Assembly (NCBI RefSeq): GCF_000214035.2
Contig: NZ_AFHG01000029.1
Coordinates: forward strand, 124,001 to 188,000
Length of the DNA stretch: 64,000 nucleotides
From: Methyloversatilis universalis FAM5
GTDB lineage: Bacteria > Pseudomonadota > Gammaproteobacteria > Burkholderiales > Rhodocyclaceae
Direction of reading: 5' to 3'
Within the stretch, counting starts at the first letter, position 1; every line of letters starts with the position of its first letter. The position numbers and the translations under genes are program-made. Under the pieces are notes generated by a model. It did not search any database, was not told the origin of the DNA, and saw only the letters and a program-made list of their open reading frames with translations. Shown one piece after another: positions 1 to 10,026 of this stretch.

Positions 1-1
1 C

Positions 2-1570
2 GTGTCGTGGTTCCCGATGCTGCTGCTGATCGGCGTATGGATCTTCTTCATGCGCCAGATGCAGGGCGGCGGGCGCGGCGGCGCCTTCTCCTTCGGCAAG
101 TCCAAGGCACGCATGCTGGACGAGTCCACCAACACGGTCACTTTCGCCGACGTCGCCGGCTGCGACGAAGCGAAGGAAGAAGTGGGCGAACTGGTCGAGT
201 TCCTGCGCGACCCCTCCAAGTTCCAGAAGCTGGGCGGCCGCATTCCGAAGGGTGTGCTGATGGTCGGCTCGCCGGGAACCGGCAAGACGCTGCTTGCCAA
301 GGCCATCGCCGGCGAAGCCAAGGTGCCGTTCTTCTCGATTTCCGGTTCCGATTTCGTCGAAATGTTCGTCGGTGTGGGCGCGGCCCGCGTGCGCGACATG
401 TTTGAACAGGCCAAGAAGCAGGCGCCGTGCATCATCTTCATCGATGAAATCGATGCGGTCGGTCGCCAGCGTGGTGCCGGCCTCGGTGGTGGCAACGATG
501 AGCGCGAACAGACGCTGAACCAGCTGCTGGTCGAGATGGACGGTTTCGAAGGCCAGACCGGCATCATCGTGATCGCCGCGACCAACCGTCCGGACGTGCT
601 CGACCCGGCGCTGCTGCGCCCGGGCCGCTTCGACCGTCAGGTGGTCGTGCCGCTTCCGGACATCCGCGGCCGCGAACAGATTCTCGCGGTTCACATGCGC
701 AAGGTGCCGCTGGCGCCGGACGTCAAGGCGGAAATAATCGCCCGCGGCACGCCTGGTTTCTCCGGTGCCGACCTCGCCAACCTGGTGAACGAAGCGGCGC
801 TGTTCGCCGCGCGCGGCAACAAGCGCGTGGTCGACATGGACGACTTCGAGCGCGCCAAGGACAAGATCATCATGGGTGCCGAACGTCGCACCATGGTGAT
901 GGACGAGGAAGAGAAGAAGAACACCGCCTATCACGAGTCCGGTCACGCCATCGTCGGCATGCTGCTGCCCAAGTGCGATCCGGTGCACAAGGTCACCATC
1001 ATTCCGCGCGGCCGTGCGCTGGGCGTGACCATGTCGCTGCCGGAGAAGGACCGCTACAGCTACGACAAGGAATATTGCCTGCAGCTCATTTCGATGATGC
1101 TGTCCGGCCGCATCGCCGAAGAGATCTTCATGAACCAGATGACCAACGGCGCCGCGAACGACTTCCAGCGCGCGACCGATCTGGCCCGCCGCATGGTGAC
1201 GCAGTGGGGCATGTCGGACGCGATGGGGCCGATGGTGTATGGCGAAGAGGAGGGCGAGGTATTCCTCGGCCGCTCGGTCGCCACCCACCGCAACATGTCG
1301 GAAACGACGATGCAGCACGTCGATGCGGAAATCCGCAGCATCATCGACAACCGCTACGCTGTCGCCCGCAAGCTGCTGGAGGACAACCGCGACAAGGTCG
1401 AGGCCATGACCCAGGCGCTGCTGGACTACGAAACCATCGATGCCGACCAGATCGACGACATCATGAACGACCGTCCGGTACGCCCGCCGAAGCCGACCTC
1501 GCGTCCGCCCAAGGCCTCGTCCGACGGTGGCGCGCCGGGGGCCCCGGCGAACGCGGCGGCCCCGGCCTGA
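2..1570 (+). CDS. ftsH: ATP-dependent zinc metalloprotease FtsH (5' end missing)
   Basis: Membrane-anchored AAA+ protease that degrades misfolded membrane proteins and some regulators. The 522 visible residues hold the end of the second transmembrane segment (residues 4-17), Walker A GSPGTGKT at 89-96, Walker B IIFIDEID at 144-151, the arginine-finger region [20 protein letters not shown] near 193-212, and the zinc site HESGH at 311-315. FtsH proteins are usually about 620-650 residues, so roughly 100 N-terminal residues (first membrane helix and periplasmic domain) lie before the window; the GTG at position 2 is internal and not a real start. The tail is proline- and alanine-rich. A strong hairpin terminator follows the stop codon. 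Confidence 0.97.
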   Translation: MSWFPMLLLIGVWIFFMRQMQGGGRGGAFSFGKSKARMLDESTNTVTFADVAGCDEAKEEVGELVEFLRDPSKFQKLGGRIPKGVLMVGSPGTGKTLLAKAIAGEAKVPFFSISGSDFVEMFVGVGAARVRDMFEQAKKQAPCIIFIDEIDAVGRQRGAGLGGGNDEREQTLNQLLVEMDGFEGQTGIIVIAATNRPDVLDPALLRPGRFDRQVVVPLPDIRGREQILAVHMRKVPLAPDVKAEIIARGTPGFSGADLANLVNEAALFAARGNKRVVDMDDFERAKDKIIMGAERRTMVMDEEEKKNTAYHESGHAIVGMLLPKCDPVHKVTIIPRGRALGVTMSLPEKDRYSYDKEYCLQLISMMLSGRIAEEIFMNQMTNGAANDFQRATDLARRMVTQWGMSDAMGPMVYGEEEGEVFLGRSVATHRNMSETTMQHVDAEIRSIIDNRYAVARKLLEDNRDKVEAMTQALLDYETIDADQIDDIMNDRPVRPPKPTSRPPKASSDGGAPGAPANAAAPA

Positions 1571-1592
1571 GCGGTCCTTTCACCCCACCCCG

Positions 1593-1623
1593 AACCGGAG
1601 GCCCAGGCCTCCGGTTTTTCTTT
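1593..1623 (+). terminator. Intrinsic terminator after ftsH
   Basis: A perfect 11-bp inverted repeat (AACCGGAGGCC at 1593-1603 and its complement at 1606-1616) with a very short loop, followed by a T-rich run at 1615-1623. It sits 22 bp after the ftsH stop and just before folP, so folP-glmM needs readthrough or its own promoter. Confidence 0.85.
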
Positions 1624-1634
1624 GTGCGAGAACC

Positions 1635-2480
1635 ATGAATCCTGTCCTGCACTGCGGTACTTACCGCCTTCCACTCGATCGCCCGCTGGTCATGGGCATC
1701 ATCAATGCGACGCCCGACTCCTTTTCCGGTGACGGCGTCGGTTTCGATCTGGCCCGCGCGGTCGCGCAGGCCGAGAAATTCATCGCCGACGGCGCCGACA
1801 TGCTGGACATCGGCGGCGAATCGACCCGCCCGGGCTCCGACCCGGTGGCGGCGGACGAGGAAATGCGCCGGGTGGTGCCGGTGATCGAGGCGCTGGCCGG
1901 TCTGGGCGTGCCGCTGTCGATCGACACCTGGAAGCCGGAGGTGATGCGGGCTGCGCTGGCGGCCGGCGCGACGCTGGTGAATGACATCAACGGGTTGCGC
2001 GCACCGGGCGCGATCGAGGCGGTGGCCGCCACCGATGCCGGCGTCTGCATCATGCACATGCAGGGCACGCCGCAAACCATGCAGATCGAGCCCCGATATG
2101 CCGACGTGTGTGCGGAAGTGACTGATTTCCTTCTGCAACAGGCCCGGCTCGCGGAAGATGCGGGCATCGCGCGCGAACGCATCATGCTCGATCCGGGTTT
2201 CGGTTTCGGCAAGACGTCGGATCACAACCTGACGCTGCTCAAGGGACTGAAGGTCCTGGCCGATTACGGTTATCCGCTGCTGGTCGGGCTGTCGCGCAAG
2301 TCGGTGCTGGGCCGGCTGACCGGCCGCCCGGCGACGGACAGGGTGGCGGCCAGCGTGGCGGCCGCGCTGGCGTCGATCGCGCGCGGCGCGCACATGGTGC
2401 GCGTGCACGACGTGGCAGCCACCCGTGACGCGATCGCGGTCTGGCAGGTGGCCGGCATTTTCGAACGGACGGATACTTAG
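1635..2480 (+). CDS. folP: Dihydropteroate synthase
   Basis: Condenses 6-hydroxymethyl-dihydropterin pyrophosphate with p-aminobenzoate in folate synthesis; it is the sulfonamide target. The 281-residue product has the pterin-binding signature NATPDSFS at 24-31 and the loop ESTRPG at 62-67, followed by IDTWKPEV and the DPGFGFGKT segment. The ATG at 1635 is chosen because the conserved core begins soon after it; the open frame extends upstream through the terminator but that part reads as non-protein. It ends 12 bp before glmM, with the glmM ribosome site in the gap, so the two form an operon, a common bacterial arrangement. Confidence 0.96.
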   Translation: MNPVLHCGTYRLPLDRPLVMGIINATPDSFSGDGVGFDLARAVAQAEKFIADGADMLDIGGESTRPGSDPVAADEEMRRVVPVIEALAGLGVPLSIDTWKPEVMRAALAAGATLVNDINGLRAPGAIEAVAATDAGVCIMHMQGTPQTMQIEPRYADVCAEVTDFLLQQARLAEDAGIARERIMLDPGFGFGKTSDHNLTLLKGLKVLADYGYPLLVGLSRKSVLGRLTGRPATDRVAASVAAALASIARGAHMVRVHDVAATRDAIAVWQVAGIFERTDT

Positions 2481-2492
2481 GAGATTCAGCAG

Positions 2493-3848
2493 ATGTCGAG
2501 ACGCTATTTCGGGACCGACGGTGTGCGCGGTCGGGTGGGTCAGGCCCCGATCACGCCGGATTTCGTGATGCGCCTCGGCTATGCCGCAGGTCGTGCGCTG
2601 GTGGCGACCGAGCATCTGCCGGCGGGCGAACACCCTGCGGTGCTGATCGGCAAGGACACCCGGGTGTCCGGTTACATGCTGGAAGCGGCGCTCGAAGCTG
2701 GCTTTGCCGCCGCAGGGGTCGATACGGTGCTGGCCAAGGTGGTGCCGACGCCGGCAGTGGCCTACCTCACCCGCGCGCTGCGCCTGCAGGCCGGTGTGGT
2801 CATCAGCGCCTCGCACAACCCGTTCGAGGACAACGGGATCAAGTTCTTCTCGGCCCGTGGCACCAAGCTGCCGGACGAGGTCGAACTGCAGATCGAGGCG
2901 CTGCTGGACGAGCCCATGGGCTGCATGGAATCGTCCCGCCTTGGCAAGGCGCGCCGCATCGAGGACGCGCCCGGCCGCTACATCGAGTTCTGCAAGAGCA
3001 CCTTCCCGACCGAACTGGATCTGCGTGGCCTGAAGATCGCGCTCGACTGCGCGCATGGCGCCGCCTACAGCATCGCGCCCAAGGTGTTCCATGAACTGGG
3101 CGCCGAGGTGGTGACGGTGGGCTGCAGCCCGAACGGCATGAACATCAATGACGGCGTCGGTGCCACGGTGCCGAAGTCGCTGTCCGAAGCGGTGCGCGCC
3201 CACGGTGCCCACATCGGCATTTCGCTGGATGGCGACGCCGACCGCCTGATGATGTGCGACGCGAGCGGCCGCGTCTACGACGGCGACGAACTGCTGTATG
3301 TGATCGCCGGCCAGCGTCTGCGCGAAGGCCGCCTGAACGGCGTGGTCGGTACGCTGATGACCAATCTGGCGCTGGAACACGCGCTGAACGAGATGGGCGT
3401 CGGCCTGGCGCGCGCCAAGGTGGGCGACCGCTATGTGCTGGAAACCCTGCACCAGCAGGGCTGGCGTCTGGGTGGCGAGAACTCCGGCCACATCATTGAC
3501 CTCGACCGCCACACCACCGGCGACGGCATCGTGGCGGCGCTGCAGGTGCTGGCCGCGCTGCAGTACCAGAACGTGGGTCTGGATCAGGCCTGTGCCGGTC
3601 TCAAGCTGTACCCGCAGAAGCTGGTCAACGTGAAGCTGCGGCCGGGATTCGACTGGAAGGCGGCCAATTCCATCGACCGCGCCCGGACCGAGGTCGAGCA
3701 GGAGCTGGCCCAGCGCGGCCGGGTGCTGCTGCGTCCGTCGGGCACCGAACCGCTGCTGCGCGTAATGGTGGAAGGTCAGGACGCCGACGAGGTGAGCCGG
3801 CTGGCCCGCCGTCTGGCCGAAGTCGTCGAATCCGCCATGGCGGCCTGA
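2493..3848 (+). CDS. glmM: Phosphoglucosamine mutase
   Basis: Interconverts glucosamine-6-phosphate and glucosamine-1-phosphate on the route to UDP-GlcNAc, peptidoglycan and LPS. The 451-residue product is of normal family length. It starts with the substrate-binding FGTDGVRG, has the phosphoserine loop ISASHNP with the catalytic serine at 107, the metal-binding DGDADR loop near 246-251, and the phosphate-binding PSGTEP loop near the C-terminus. A good ribosome site (AGGAG) precedes the ATG by about 8 bp. It is the second gene of the folP-glmM pair and is closed by a hairpin terminator. Confidence 0.97.
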   Translation: MSRRYFGTDGVRGRVGQAPITPDFVMRLGYAAGRALVATEHLPAGEHPAVLIGKDTRVSGYMLEAALEAGFAAAGVDTVLAKVVPTPAVAYLTRALRLQAGVVISASHNPFEDNGIKFFSARGTKLPDEVELQIEALLDEPMGCMESSRLGKARRIEDAPGRYIEFCKSTFPTELDLRGLKIALDCAHGAAYSIAPKVFHELGAEVVTVGCSPNGMNINDGVGATVPKSLSEAVRAHGAHIGISLDGDADRLMMCDASGRVYDGDELLYVIAGQRLREGRLNGVVGTLMTNLALEHALNEMGVGLARAKVGDRYVLETLHQQGWRLGGENSGHIIDLDRHTTGDGIVAALQVLAALQYQNVGLDQACAGLKLYPQKLVNVKLRPGFDWKAANSIDRARTEVEQELAQRGRVLLRPSGTEPLLRVMVEGQDADEVSRLARRLAEVVESAMAA

Positions 3849-3870
3849 ACGCCGCGCTGATCGGAATACG

Positions 3871-3908
3871 GGGCCGTCCTCGCGGTTGAGGGCGGCCCTT
3901 TTTCGTTT
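3871..3908 (+). terminator. Intrinsic terminator after glmM
   Basis: An 11-bp stem (GGGCCGTCCTC at 3871-3881 with GAGGGCGGCCC at 3888-3898, one G-U pair), a 6-nt loop, and the run TTTTTCGTTT from 3899. It lies 22 bp downstream of the glmM stop. Confidence 0.85.
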
Positions 3909-3976
3909 GCGGGTGCTTGGGTGGGCATGCCGGACGCGTGTAGATTGCGAACCCTCATGACAAGGAGGAGGTCGCC

Positions 3977-5248
3977 ATGCGTTTCGACACGCTCGCCATT
4001 CACGCCGGCTATTCGCCCGACCCGACCACCCGCGCGGTGGCGGTCCCCATCTACCAGACCACGAGCTACGCCTTCGACGACACCCAGCACGGGGCCGATC
4101 TGTTCGATCTGAAGGTCGCGGGCAACATCTACACCCGCATTATGAACCCGACCAGCGACGTGCTCGAGCAGCGCGTCGCGGCGCTCGAGGGCGGCATCGG
4201 TGCGCTGGCGCTCGCGTCCGGGCAGGCTGCCATCACCTATGCCATCCTGACCATCGCCGAGGCGGGCGACAACATCGTCGCCACGTCGGCGCTGTACGGC
4301 GGCACCTACAACCTGTTCGCGCACACGCTGCCGCAGTACGGCATCGAGGTGCGTTTCGTCGATGCGTCGGATCCGCAGTCGGCCGCGGCGAAGATCGATG
4401 CGCGCACCAAGGCGGTGTTCTGCGAGTCGATCGGCAATCCGCTGGGCAATGTGGTCGATTTCGCCGCGTTCGCCGAGGTTGCGCACCAGGCCGGCGTGCC
4501 GCTCATCGTCGATAACACGGTGCCGTCGCCCTATCTGACCCGGCCGTTCGAGCACGGGGCCGACATCGTCGTGCATTCGCTGACCAAGTACATGGGCGGT
4601 CACGGCACCACGCTGGGCGGCATCCTGGTCGATAGCGGCCGCTTTCCGTGGGCTGAACACAAGGCGCGCTTCCGCCGGCTGAACGAGCCCGAGGTGAGCT
4701 ATCACGGCGTGGTCTATACCGAAGCGCTCGGTCCGGCCGCCTACATCGGCCGCGCGCGTACCGTGCCGCTGCGCAATATGGGCGCGGCCATTTCGCCGTT
4801 CAACAGCTTCCTCATCCTGCAGGGGCTGGAAACCCTGGCGCTGCGGATGGACCGACACTGCGACAACGCGCTCGCGGTCGCCCGCCATCTGCGCGGGCAT
4901 CCCAAGGTCGAGTGGGTCAATTACGCCGGTCTGCCGGACCATCCGAGTCACGCGCTGGTACAGCGCTACTTCGGCGGCAAGGCGTCGGGACTGCTCACCT
5001 TCGGCGTGAAGGGCGGTCGCGAGGCCGGCGCGCGCTTCCAGGACGCGCTCAAGCTGGTGACCCGGCTGGTCAATATCGGCGACGCCAAGTCGCTGGCCTG
5101 CCACCCGGCGTCGACCACCCATCGCCAGCTGTCGCCGGACGAACTGAAGCGGGCGGGGGTGTCGGAAGACATGGTGCGGCTGTCCATCGGCATCGAGCAC
5201 ATCGAGGACATCCTGGCCGATCTGGACCAGGCACTGCAGGCTGTTTGA
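3977..5248 (+). CDS. metY: O-acetylhomoserine sulfhydrylase (Cys/Met metabolism PLP enzyme)
   Basis: PLP enzyme of the Cys/Met metabolism family. The length of 423 residues and the opening FDTLAIHAGYSPDPTTRA match O-acetylhomoserine sulfhydrylases (MetY), which make homocysteine from O-acetylhomoserine and sulfide; cystathionine-type relatives are usually near 390 residues. The PLP lysine is K204 in VHSLTKYMGGHG, with the cofactor-stacking tyrosine in SALYGGTYNL and the aspartate in IVDNTVPSPYL. A strong ribosome site (AAGGAGGAGG) lies 7 bp before the ATG. It appears to be a single-gene unit. I saw no SAM or SAH riboswitch in the 128-bp upstream gap. The exact sulfur substrate is inferred from family. 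Confidence 0.88.
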   Translation: MRFDTLAIHAGYSPDPTTRAVAVPIYQTTSYAFDDTQHGADLFDLKVAGNIYTRIMNPTSDVLEQRVAALEGGIGALALASGQAAITYAILTIAEAGDNIVATSALYGGTYNLFAHTLPQYGIEVRFVDASDPQSAAAKIDARTKAVFCESIGNPLGNVVDFAAFAEVAHQAGVPLIVDNTVPSPYLTRPFEHGADIVVHSLTKYMGGHGTTLGGILVDSGRFPWAEHKARFRRLNEPEVSYHGVVYTEALGPAAYIGRARTVPLRNMGAAISPFNSFLILQGLETLALRMDRHCDNALAVARHLRGHPKVEWVNYAGLPDHPSHALVQRYFGGKASGLLTFGVKGGREAGARFQDALKLVTRLVNIGDAKSLACHPASTTHRQLSPDELKRAGVSEDMVRLSIGIEHIEDILADLDQALQAV

Positions 5249-5282
5249 TCGGGGTCAGAGGGTGGCTGGATGAATTGTTTCA

Positions 5283-5316
5283 CCGTCACAGAGGCGTAAC
5301 AAAGCATTCATAAACT
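5283..5316 (+). promoter_or_regulatory. Putative Pho box and -10 element of pstS
   Basis: Two 7-bp units, CCGTCAC (5283-5289) and GCGTAAC (5294-5300), are separated by 4 bp, the 11-bp period of PhoB sites whose unit is CTGTCAT/C. A third weaker unit CATTCAT lies at 5305-5311. A -10-like TAAACT starts 10 bp after the second unit (5311-5316), the spacing of PhoB-activated promoters. The site is 46 bp upstream of the pstS start. Regulation by PhoB is inferred; PhoB is not in the window. Confidence 0.5.
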
Positions 5317-5361
5317 GCGTTCCGTCGCATCGCAACACGACGCAATCTTACGGAGAGTCTG

Positions 5362-6363
5362 ATGAACGTACGCAAGATCACCACCCTCGCAGCCGCTGTC
5401 GGCACCCTGTTCGTCTCGGTGTCGGCCATGGCCAACCAGCCGCTGGTCAAGATCGACGGTTCGAGCACGGTGTTCCCGATCACCGAAGCGGTGGCGGAAG
5501 AGTTCCAGAAGGCCAAGAAGGGTTCCGTCCGCGTGACCGTGGGTATTTCCGGCACCGGTGGCGGTTTCAAGAAGTTCTGCCGTGGCGAGACCGACATCTC
5601 GAATGCCTCGCGTCCGATCCTGGACAAGGAAATGGCTGACTGCAAGGCTGCCGGCATCAAGTACATCGAGCTGCCGGTGGCCTTCGACGCGCTGACCCTG
5701 GTCATGAACCCGAAGAACGCCTTCCTGAAGCAGGTGACGGTCGCCGAACTGAAGACCATGTGGGAACCGGCGGCCCAGGGCAAGGTGCTGAAGTGGAACC
5801 AGATCAACGCCGCCTGGCCGGATACCGGCCTGAAGCTGTTCGGCCCGGGTGCCGATTCGGGCACCTTCGATTACTTCACCGAAGCGGTCGTCGGCAAGGC
5901 CAAGTCCAGCCGCGGCGACTTCACCGCGTCGGAAGACGACAACGTGCTGGTGCAGGGTGTGTCGCGTGACGCTGGCGCACTGGGCTACTTCGGTTTCGCC
6001 TACTACCTGGAAAACAAGGACAAGCTGAAGGCGGTGCCGGTGGTCAATCCGAAGACCGGCAAGGCGGTCGAGCCGTCGCTCGAGGCGGTCATTTCCGGCG
6101 ATTACCAGCCGCTGTCGCGCCCGATCTTCATCTACGTGAATGCCGCTTCGGTGGATAAGCCGGAAGTGAAGGAATTCGTCGAGTTCTACCTGAAGAACGG
6201 CGCCGCGCTGACCAAGGAAGTGAAGTACGTGCCGCTGACTGACGCCGACTACAAGCACGCGCTGGACAACTTCAGCAAGAAGAAGACCGGCACGGCTTTC
6301 GGTGGCCACTCGGAAGTGGGCGTCAAGGTGTCCGATCTGCTCAAGCGCGATCCGAAGGAATAA
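5362..6363 (+). CDS. pstS: Phosphate ABC transporter, periplasmic phosphate-binding protein
   Basis: Captures inorganic phosphate in the periplasm for the PstCAB transporter. The 333-residue precursor begins with a clear signal peptide (NVRKITTLAAAVGTLF, likely cleavage after SAMA, residue 24). The mature start carries the phosphate-binding DGSSTVFPITEAVAEEF, and further ligand segments GISGTGGGFKKFC and GADSGTFDYF follow. The four-gene order pstS-pstC-pstA-pstB confirms the role. A ribosome site GGAG lies 9 bp before the ATG. A terminator hairpin sits directly after the stop, which would keep pstS expression above that of the membrane genes. Confidence 0.96.
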   Translation: MNVRKITTLAAAVGTLFVSVSAMANQPLVKIDGSSTVFPITEAVAEEFQKAKKGSVRVTVGISGTGGGFKKFCRGETDISNASRPILDKEMADCKAAGIKYIELPVAFDALTLVMNPKNAFLKQVTVAELKTMWEPAAQGKVLKWNQINAAWPDTGLKLFGPGADSGTFDYFTEAVVGKAKSSRGDFTASEDDNVLVQGVSRDAGALGYFGFAYYLENKDKLKAVPVVNPKTGKAVEPSLEAVISGDYQPLSRPIFIYVNAASVDKPEVKEFVEFYLKNGAALTKEVKYVPLTDADYKHALDNFSKKKTGTAFGGHSEVGVKVSDLLKRDPKE

Positions 6364-6378
6364 GCGTCGCGTAAGGAG

Positions 6379-6406
6379 GCCCCGGGACAGCGTTCCGGGG
6401 CTTTTT
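6379..6406 (+). terminator. Hairpin with T-run between pstS and pstC
   Basis: A 9-bp stem (GCCCCGGGA at 6379-6387 with TTCCGGGGC at 6393-6401, one G-U pair), a 5-nt loop and TTTTT at 6402-6406. It lies inside the operon, 15 bp after the pstS stop, so it probably acts as a partial terminator that lowers pstCAB relative to pstS. Confidence 0.75.
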
Positions 6407-6443
6407 GTCGTCCGGTGCCCGGTAACCGCCCGGCACCGATAAA

Positions 6444-7415
6444 ATGAGCGCCCTTCACATGTCCGCCAACGCCCCGCCCATGTCCGCTCCCCTGTCGAGT
6501 GCTCCGGATACGGTCAGTGACCGCCTGCGCAAGCGCGCATCCCGCCACGTCAAGGAGAGGGTGATCGAATTCATCCTCTTTTCCGCCGCCTCGATTTCGG
6601 TGCTGACCACCGCGGCCATCGTCTACATCCTGATCAGCGAATCGCTGACGCTGTTCGAGCACGTGTCGCTGTGGGACTTCCTGACCGACACGCAATGGAC
6701 GCCGCTGTTCGACGATGCGCACTACGGCATCATGGTGCTGCTGTCGGGCACGCTCACCAGTTCATTCGTCGCGCTGGCGGTGGCGCTGCCGCTGGGCACC
6801 ATCATCGCGATCTGGCTGTCGGAATTCGCCTCCTTCCGGACCCGCGAGTTCGCCAAGCCGGTGCTGGAACTGCTGGGCGGTGTGCCCACCATCATCTACG
6901 GCTACTTCGCGCTGATGGTGGTGACGCCGGCGCTGCAGGCCATCTGGCCCGATCTGCCAGGCTTCAGTCTGCTGTCCGCAGGCCTGGTCATGGGCATCAT
7001 GATCATCCCCTACGTCAGTTCGCTGTCCGAGGACGCGATGCGCGCGGTGCCGATGAGTCTGCGCGAGGGCTCGTACGCGATGGGCGCGACCCGTCTGCAG
7101 ACCGCGCTGCGCACCGTGGTGCCGGCCGCGACCTCCGGCATTGCCTCGGCCTACATCCTGGGCATTTCGCGCGCGGTGGGCGAAACCATGATCCTGGCGG
7201 TGGCCGCCGGCATGCAGCCCAATCTCACCTTCAACCCGGCCGAGCCGGGCGCGACCATCACGTCCTACATCGTGCAGGTGGCGCTGGGTGACCTTCCGCA
7301 CGGTTCGGTCGGCTACCAGACCATCTTCGCCGCCGGCCTGACGCTGATGCTGATGACCCTCTGTTTCAACCTGCTTGGCTACTACCTGCGCAAGCGCTTC
7401 CGCGAGGTGTATTGA
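6444..7415 (+). CDS. pstC: Phosphate ABC transporter permease PstC
   Basis: One of two membrane subunits of the high-affinity phosphate transporter. The 323-residue protein has six hydrophobic segments (first about residues 43-66) and the permease EAA-like loop AMRAVPMSLREGSYAMGAT followed by ISRAVGETMILAVAAG, typical of PstC. A soluble N-terminal extension of about 40 residues is rich in Ser/Pro and has three possible starts (ATG at 6444, 6459, 6480); 6444 is kept as the longest, and the real one may be shorter. It ends 3 bp before pstA, so the two are probably translationally coupled. Confidence 0.95.
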   Translation: MSALHMSANAPPMSAPLSSAPDTVSDRLRKRASRHVKERVIEFILFSAASISVLTTAAIVYILISESLTLFEHVSLWDFLTDTQWTPLFDDAHYGIMVLLSGTLTSSFVALAVALPLGTIIAIWLSEFASFRTREFAKPVLELLGGVPTIIYGYFALMVVTPALQAIWPDLPGFSLLSAGLVMGIMIIPYVSSLSEDAMRAVPMSLREGSYAMGATRLQTALRTVVPAATSGIASAYILGISRAVGETMILAVAAGMQPNLTFNPAEPGATITSYIVQVALGDLPHGSVGYQTIFAAGLTLMLMTLCFNLLGYYLRKRFREVY

Positions 7416-7418
7416 TCC

Positions 7419-8342
7419 ATGAACCAACAGGACCTCCAGGCCATCCGGGCCATCATCACCCGTCACAAGCGCTGGGACATGCTGTTCGGCCTGCTCGGTC
7501 TGCTCGCGCTGATGGTGGGCGTGCTGACCCTGACCGTGCTGTTCGCCGACATGGCGATCAAGGGCGCAGCCCGCATCGACTACGACTTCCTGACCAACTT
7601 TCCGTCGCGCCGCGCAGGCAGCGCCGGCATCCTGTCCGCCTGGGTGGGCACCATCCTGGTCATGCTGGTGACCGCCTTCTCGGCGGTGCCGCTGGGCGTG
7701 GCCGCCGGTGTCTATCTCGAGGAATACGCACCGAAGAACTGGATGACCGACATCATCGAGATCAACGTGACCAACCTCGCGGGCGTGCCGTCCATCGTGT
7801 ATGGCCTGCTGGCGCTGGGCCTGTTCGTCTACAAGTTCGGCTTCGGCCAGTCCATCCTCTCTGCCGGCCTGACGCTGGGTCTGCTCATCCTGCCGGTGGT
7901 CATCGTGGCGACCCGCGAGTCCATCCGCGCGATTCCTCAGATGGTGCGCGAAGGCGCCTATGCCTGCGGCGCGACGACCTGGCAGACGGTGCGCGACCAC
8001 ATCGTGCCGTACTCGAGCGCGGGCATCCTGACCGGCGTCATCATCGGCATGGCTCGCGCGATCGGCGAAACAGCCCCCATCATCACCATCGGTGCGCTCA
8101 CCTTCATCGCCTTCCTGCCGCCCGCGCCCTACACCGAAGTGTTCCCCTTCATCAGCTTCGAGTGGCTGACCGCCCCCTTCACCGTGATGCCGATCCAGAT
8201 GTTCAACTGGACCTCGCGCCCGGAAGCGGCCTTCCAGGTCAATGCGGCGGCTGCCGGCTTCCTGCTGGTGCTGATGACGCTGTGCATGAACGGCGCCGCG
8301 ATCTGGCTGCGCTACCGCCTGCGTCGCAACATCAAGTGGTGA
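7419..8342 (+). CDS. pstA: Phosphate ABC transporter permease PstA
   Basis: Second membrane subunit of the phosphate transporter, 307 residues with about six membrane helices starting at residue 22. The coupling loop reads SIRAIPQMVREGAYACGATTWQTV and is followed by GMARAIGETAPIITIGA, the PstA form of the motif. The C-terminus MNGAAIWLRYRLRRN is basic, as expected on the cytoplasmic side. It starts 3 bp after pstC and is followed 45 bp later by pstB. Confidence 0.95.
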   Translation: MNQQDLQAIRAIITRHKRWDMLFGLLGLLALMVGVLTLTVLFADMAIKGAARIDYDFLTNFPSRRAGSAGILSAWVGTILVMLVTAFSAVPLGVAAGVYLEEYAPKNWMTDIIEINVTNLAGVPSIVYGLLALGLFVYKFGFGQSILSAGLTLGLLILPVVIVATRESIRAIPQMVREGAYACGATTWQTVRDHIVPYSSAGILTGVIIGMARAIGETAPIITIGALTFIAFLPPAPYTEVFPFISFEWLTAPFTVMPIQMFNWTSRPEAAFQVNAAAAGFLLVLMTLCMNGAAIWLRYRLRRNIKW

Positions 8343-8387
8343 TCCACGCCGGCCCCCGCTGAATCCAACATTCAAGAAAGACCGACC

Positions 8388-9173
8388 ATGACCATTGCGA
8401 CCGATGTGCGCACCCAGGCGAAGGCTGAAGTCCAGAACCTGAACTTCCATTACGGCGCCTTCCATGCCCTGAAGGGCATCAACATGCCGGTGCACGAGAA
8501 GAAGGTGACCGCGCTGATCGGCCCGTCCGGCTGCGGCAAGTCCACGCTGCTGCGCTGCTTCAACCGCATGCATGACCTGTATCCGGGCAACCGCTACGAC
8601 GGCAAGATCCTGCTGCACCCGGACAACACCAATCTGCTCGACGAACAGGTCGATCCGATCGAGGTGCGCATGCGCATCAGCATGGTGTTCCAGAAGCCGA
8701 ATCCGTTCCCGAAATCGATCTACGAGAATGTCGCCTACGGCCTGCGCGTGCGGGGCGAGAAGCGCCGTTCGGTGATCGACGAGCGGGTGGAGCAGGCGCT
8801 GCGCGGCGCCGCGCTGTGGGACGAGGTGAAGCATCGCCTGAACGAGCTGGGCGCCAATCTGTCCGGCGGCCAGCAGCAGCGTCTGTGCATCGCCCGCGCG
8901 CTTGCGACCGATCCGGAAATCATCCTGTTCGACGAACCGACCTCCGCGCTCGATCCGATCGCCACCGCCAGCATCGAAGAGCTGGTGACCGAGCTGAAGG
9001 ACAAGGTGACCATCCTGATCGTGACCCACAACATGCAGCAGGCGGCGCGCGTCAGCGACTACACCGCCTACATGTACATGGGCGAACTGGTCGAGTTCGG
9101 CCTGACCGACCAGATCTTCATCAAGCCGCAGAAAAAGGAAACCGAGGACTACATCACCGGCCGCTTCGGCTGA
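8388..9173 (+). CDS. pstB: Phosphate ABC transporter ATP-binding protein PstB
   Basis: ATPase of the phosphate transporter. In 261 residues it has Walker [10 protein letters not shown] at 45-53, the Q-loop [18 protein letters not shown] near 101-118 (the PstB hallmark), the ABC signature LSGGQQQR at 158-165, Walker B IILFDEP at 178-184 and the switch histidine in [15 protein letters not shown] ribosome site AAGAAAG lies before the ATG at 8388. It is the last gene of the operon; phoU, often next in line, is absent and a hairpin with a T-rich tail follows. Confidence 0.97.
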   Translation: MTIATDVRTQAKAEVQNLNFHYGAFHALKGINMPVHEKKVTALIGPSGCGKSTLLRCFNRMHDLYPGNRYDGKILLHPDNTNLLDEQVDPIEVRMRISMVFQKPNPFPKSIYENVAYGLRVRGEKRRSVIDERVEQALRGAALWDEVKHRLNELGANLSGGQQQRLCIARALATDPEIILFDEPTSALDPIATASIEELVTELKDKVTILIVTHNMQQAARVSDYTAYMYMGELVEFGLTDQIFIKPQKKETEDYITGRFG

Positions 9174-9199
9174 TATCGATCAGATTCCTCGCCGTGCCC

Positions 9200-9248
9200 G
9201 CCCCGGATTTTTGCGCTGCGATGCGCTAGAATCCGGGGCTTTGCTTTT
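9200..9248 (+). terminator. Hairpin terminator of the pst operon, overlapping a -10-like element for tpiA
   Basis: A perfect 10-bp inverted repeat (GCCCCGGATT at 9200-9209, AATCCGGGGC at 9230-9239) encloses a 20-nt loop that can itself pair through GCGC, and is followed by TTTGCTTTT. The sequence TAGAAT at 9227-9232, overlapping the loop and right arm, resembles a sigma-70 -10 box placed to give a leader of about 30 nt for tpiA; no good -35 is visible. Confidence 0.6.
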
Positions 9249-9267
9249 GGCGCGCAGGCGGATTCGA

Positions 9268-10017
<750 letters not shown>

Positions 10018-10026
10018 GGTGATGTG

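Noticed and set aside
3849-3976. SAM or SAH riboswitch ahead of the O-acetylhomoserine sulfhydrylase gene
   Set aside because: After the glmM terminator only about 70 bp remain, and I could not find the conserved core of a known SAM or SAH aptamer.
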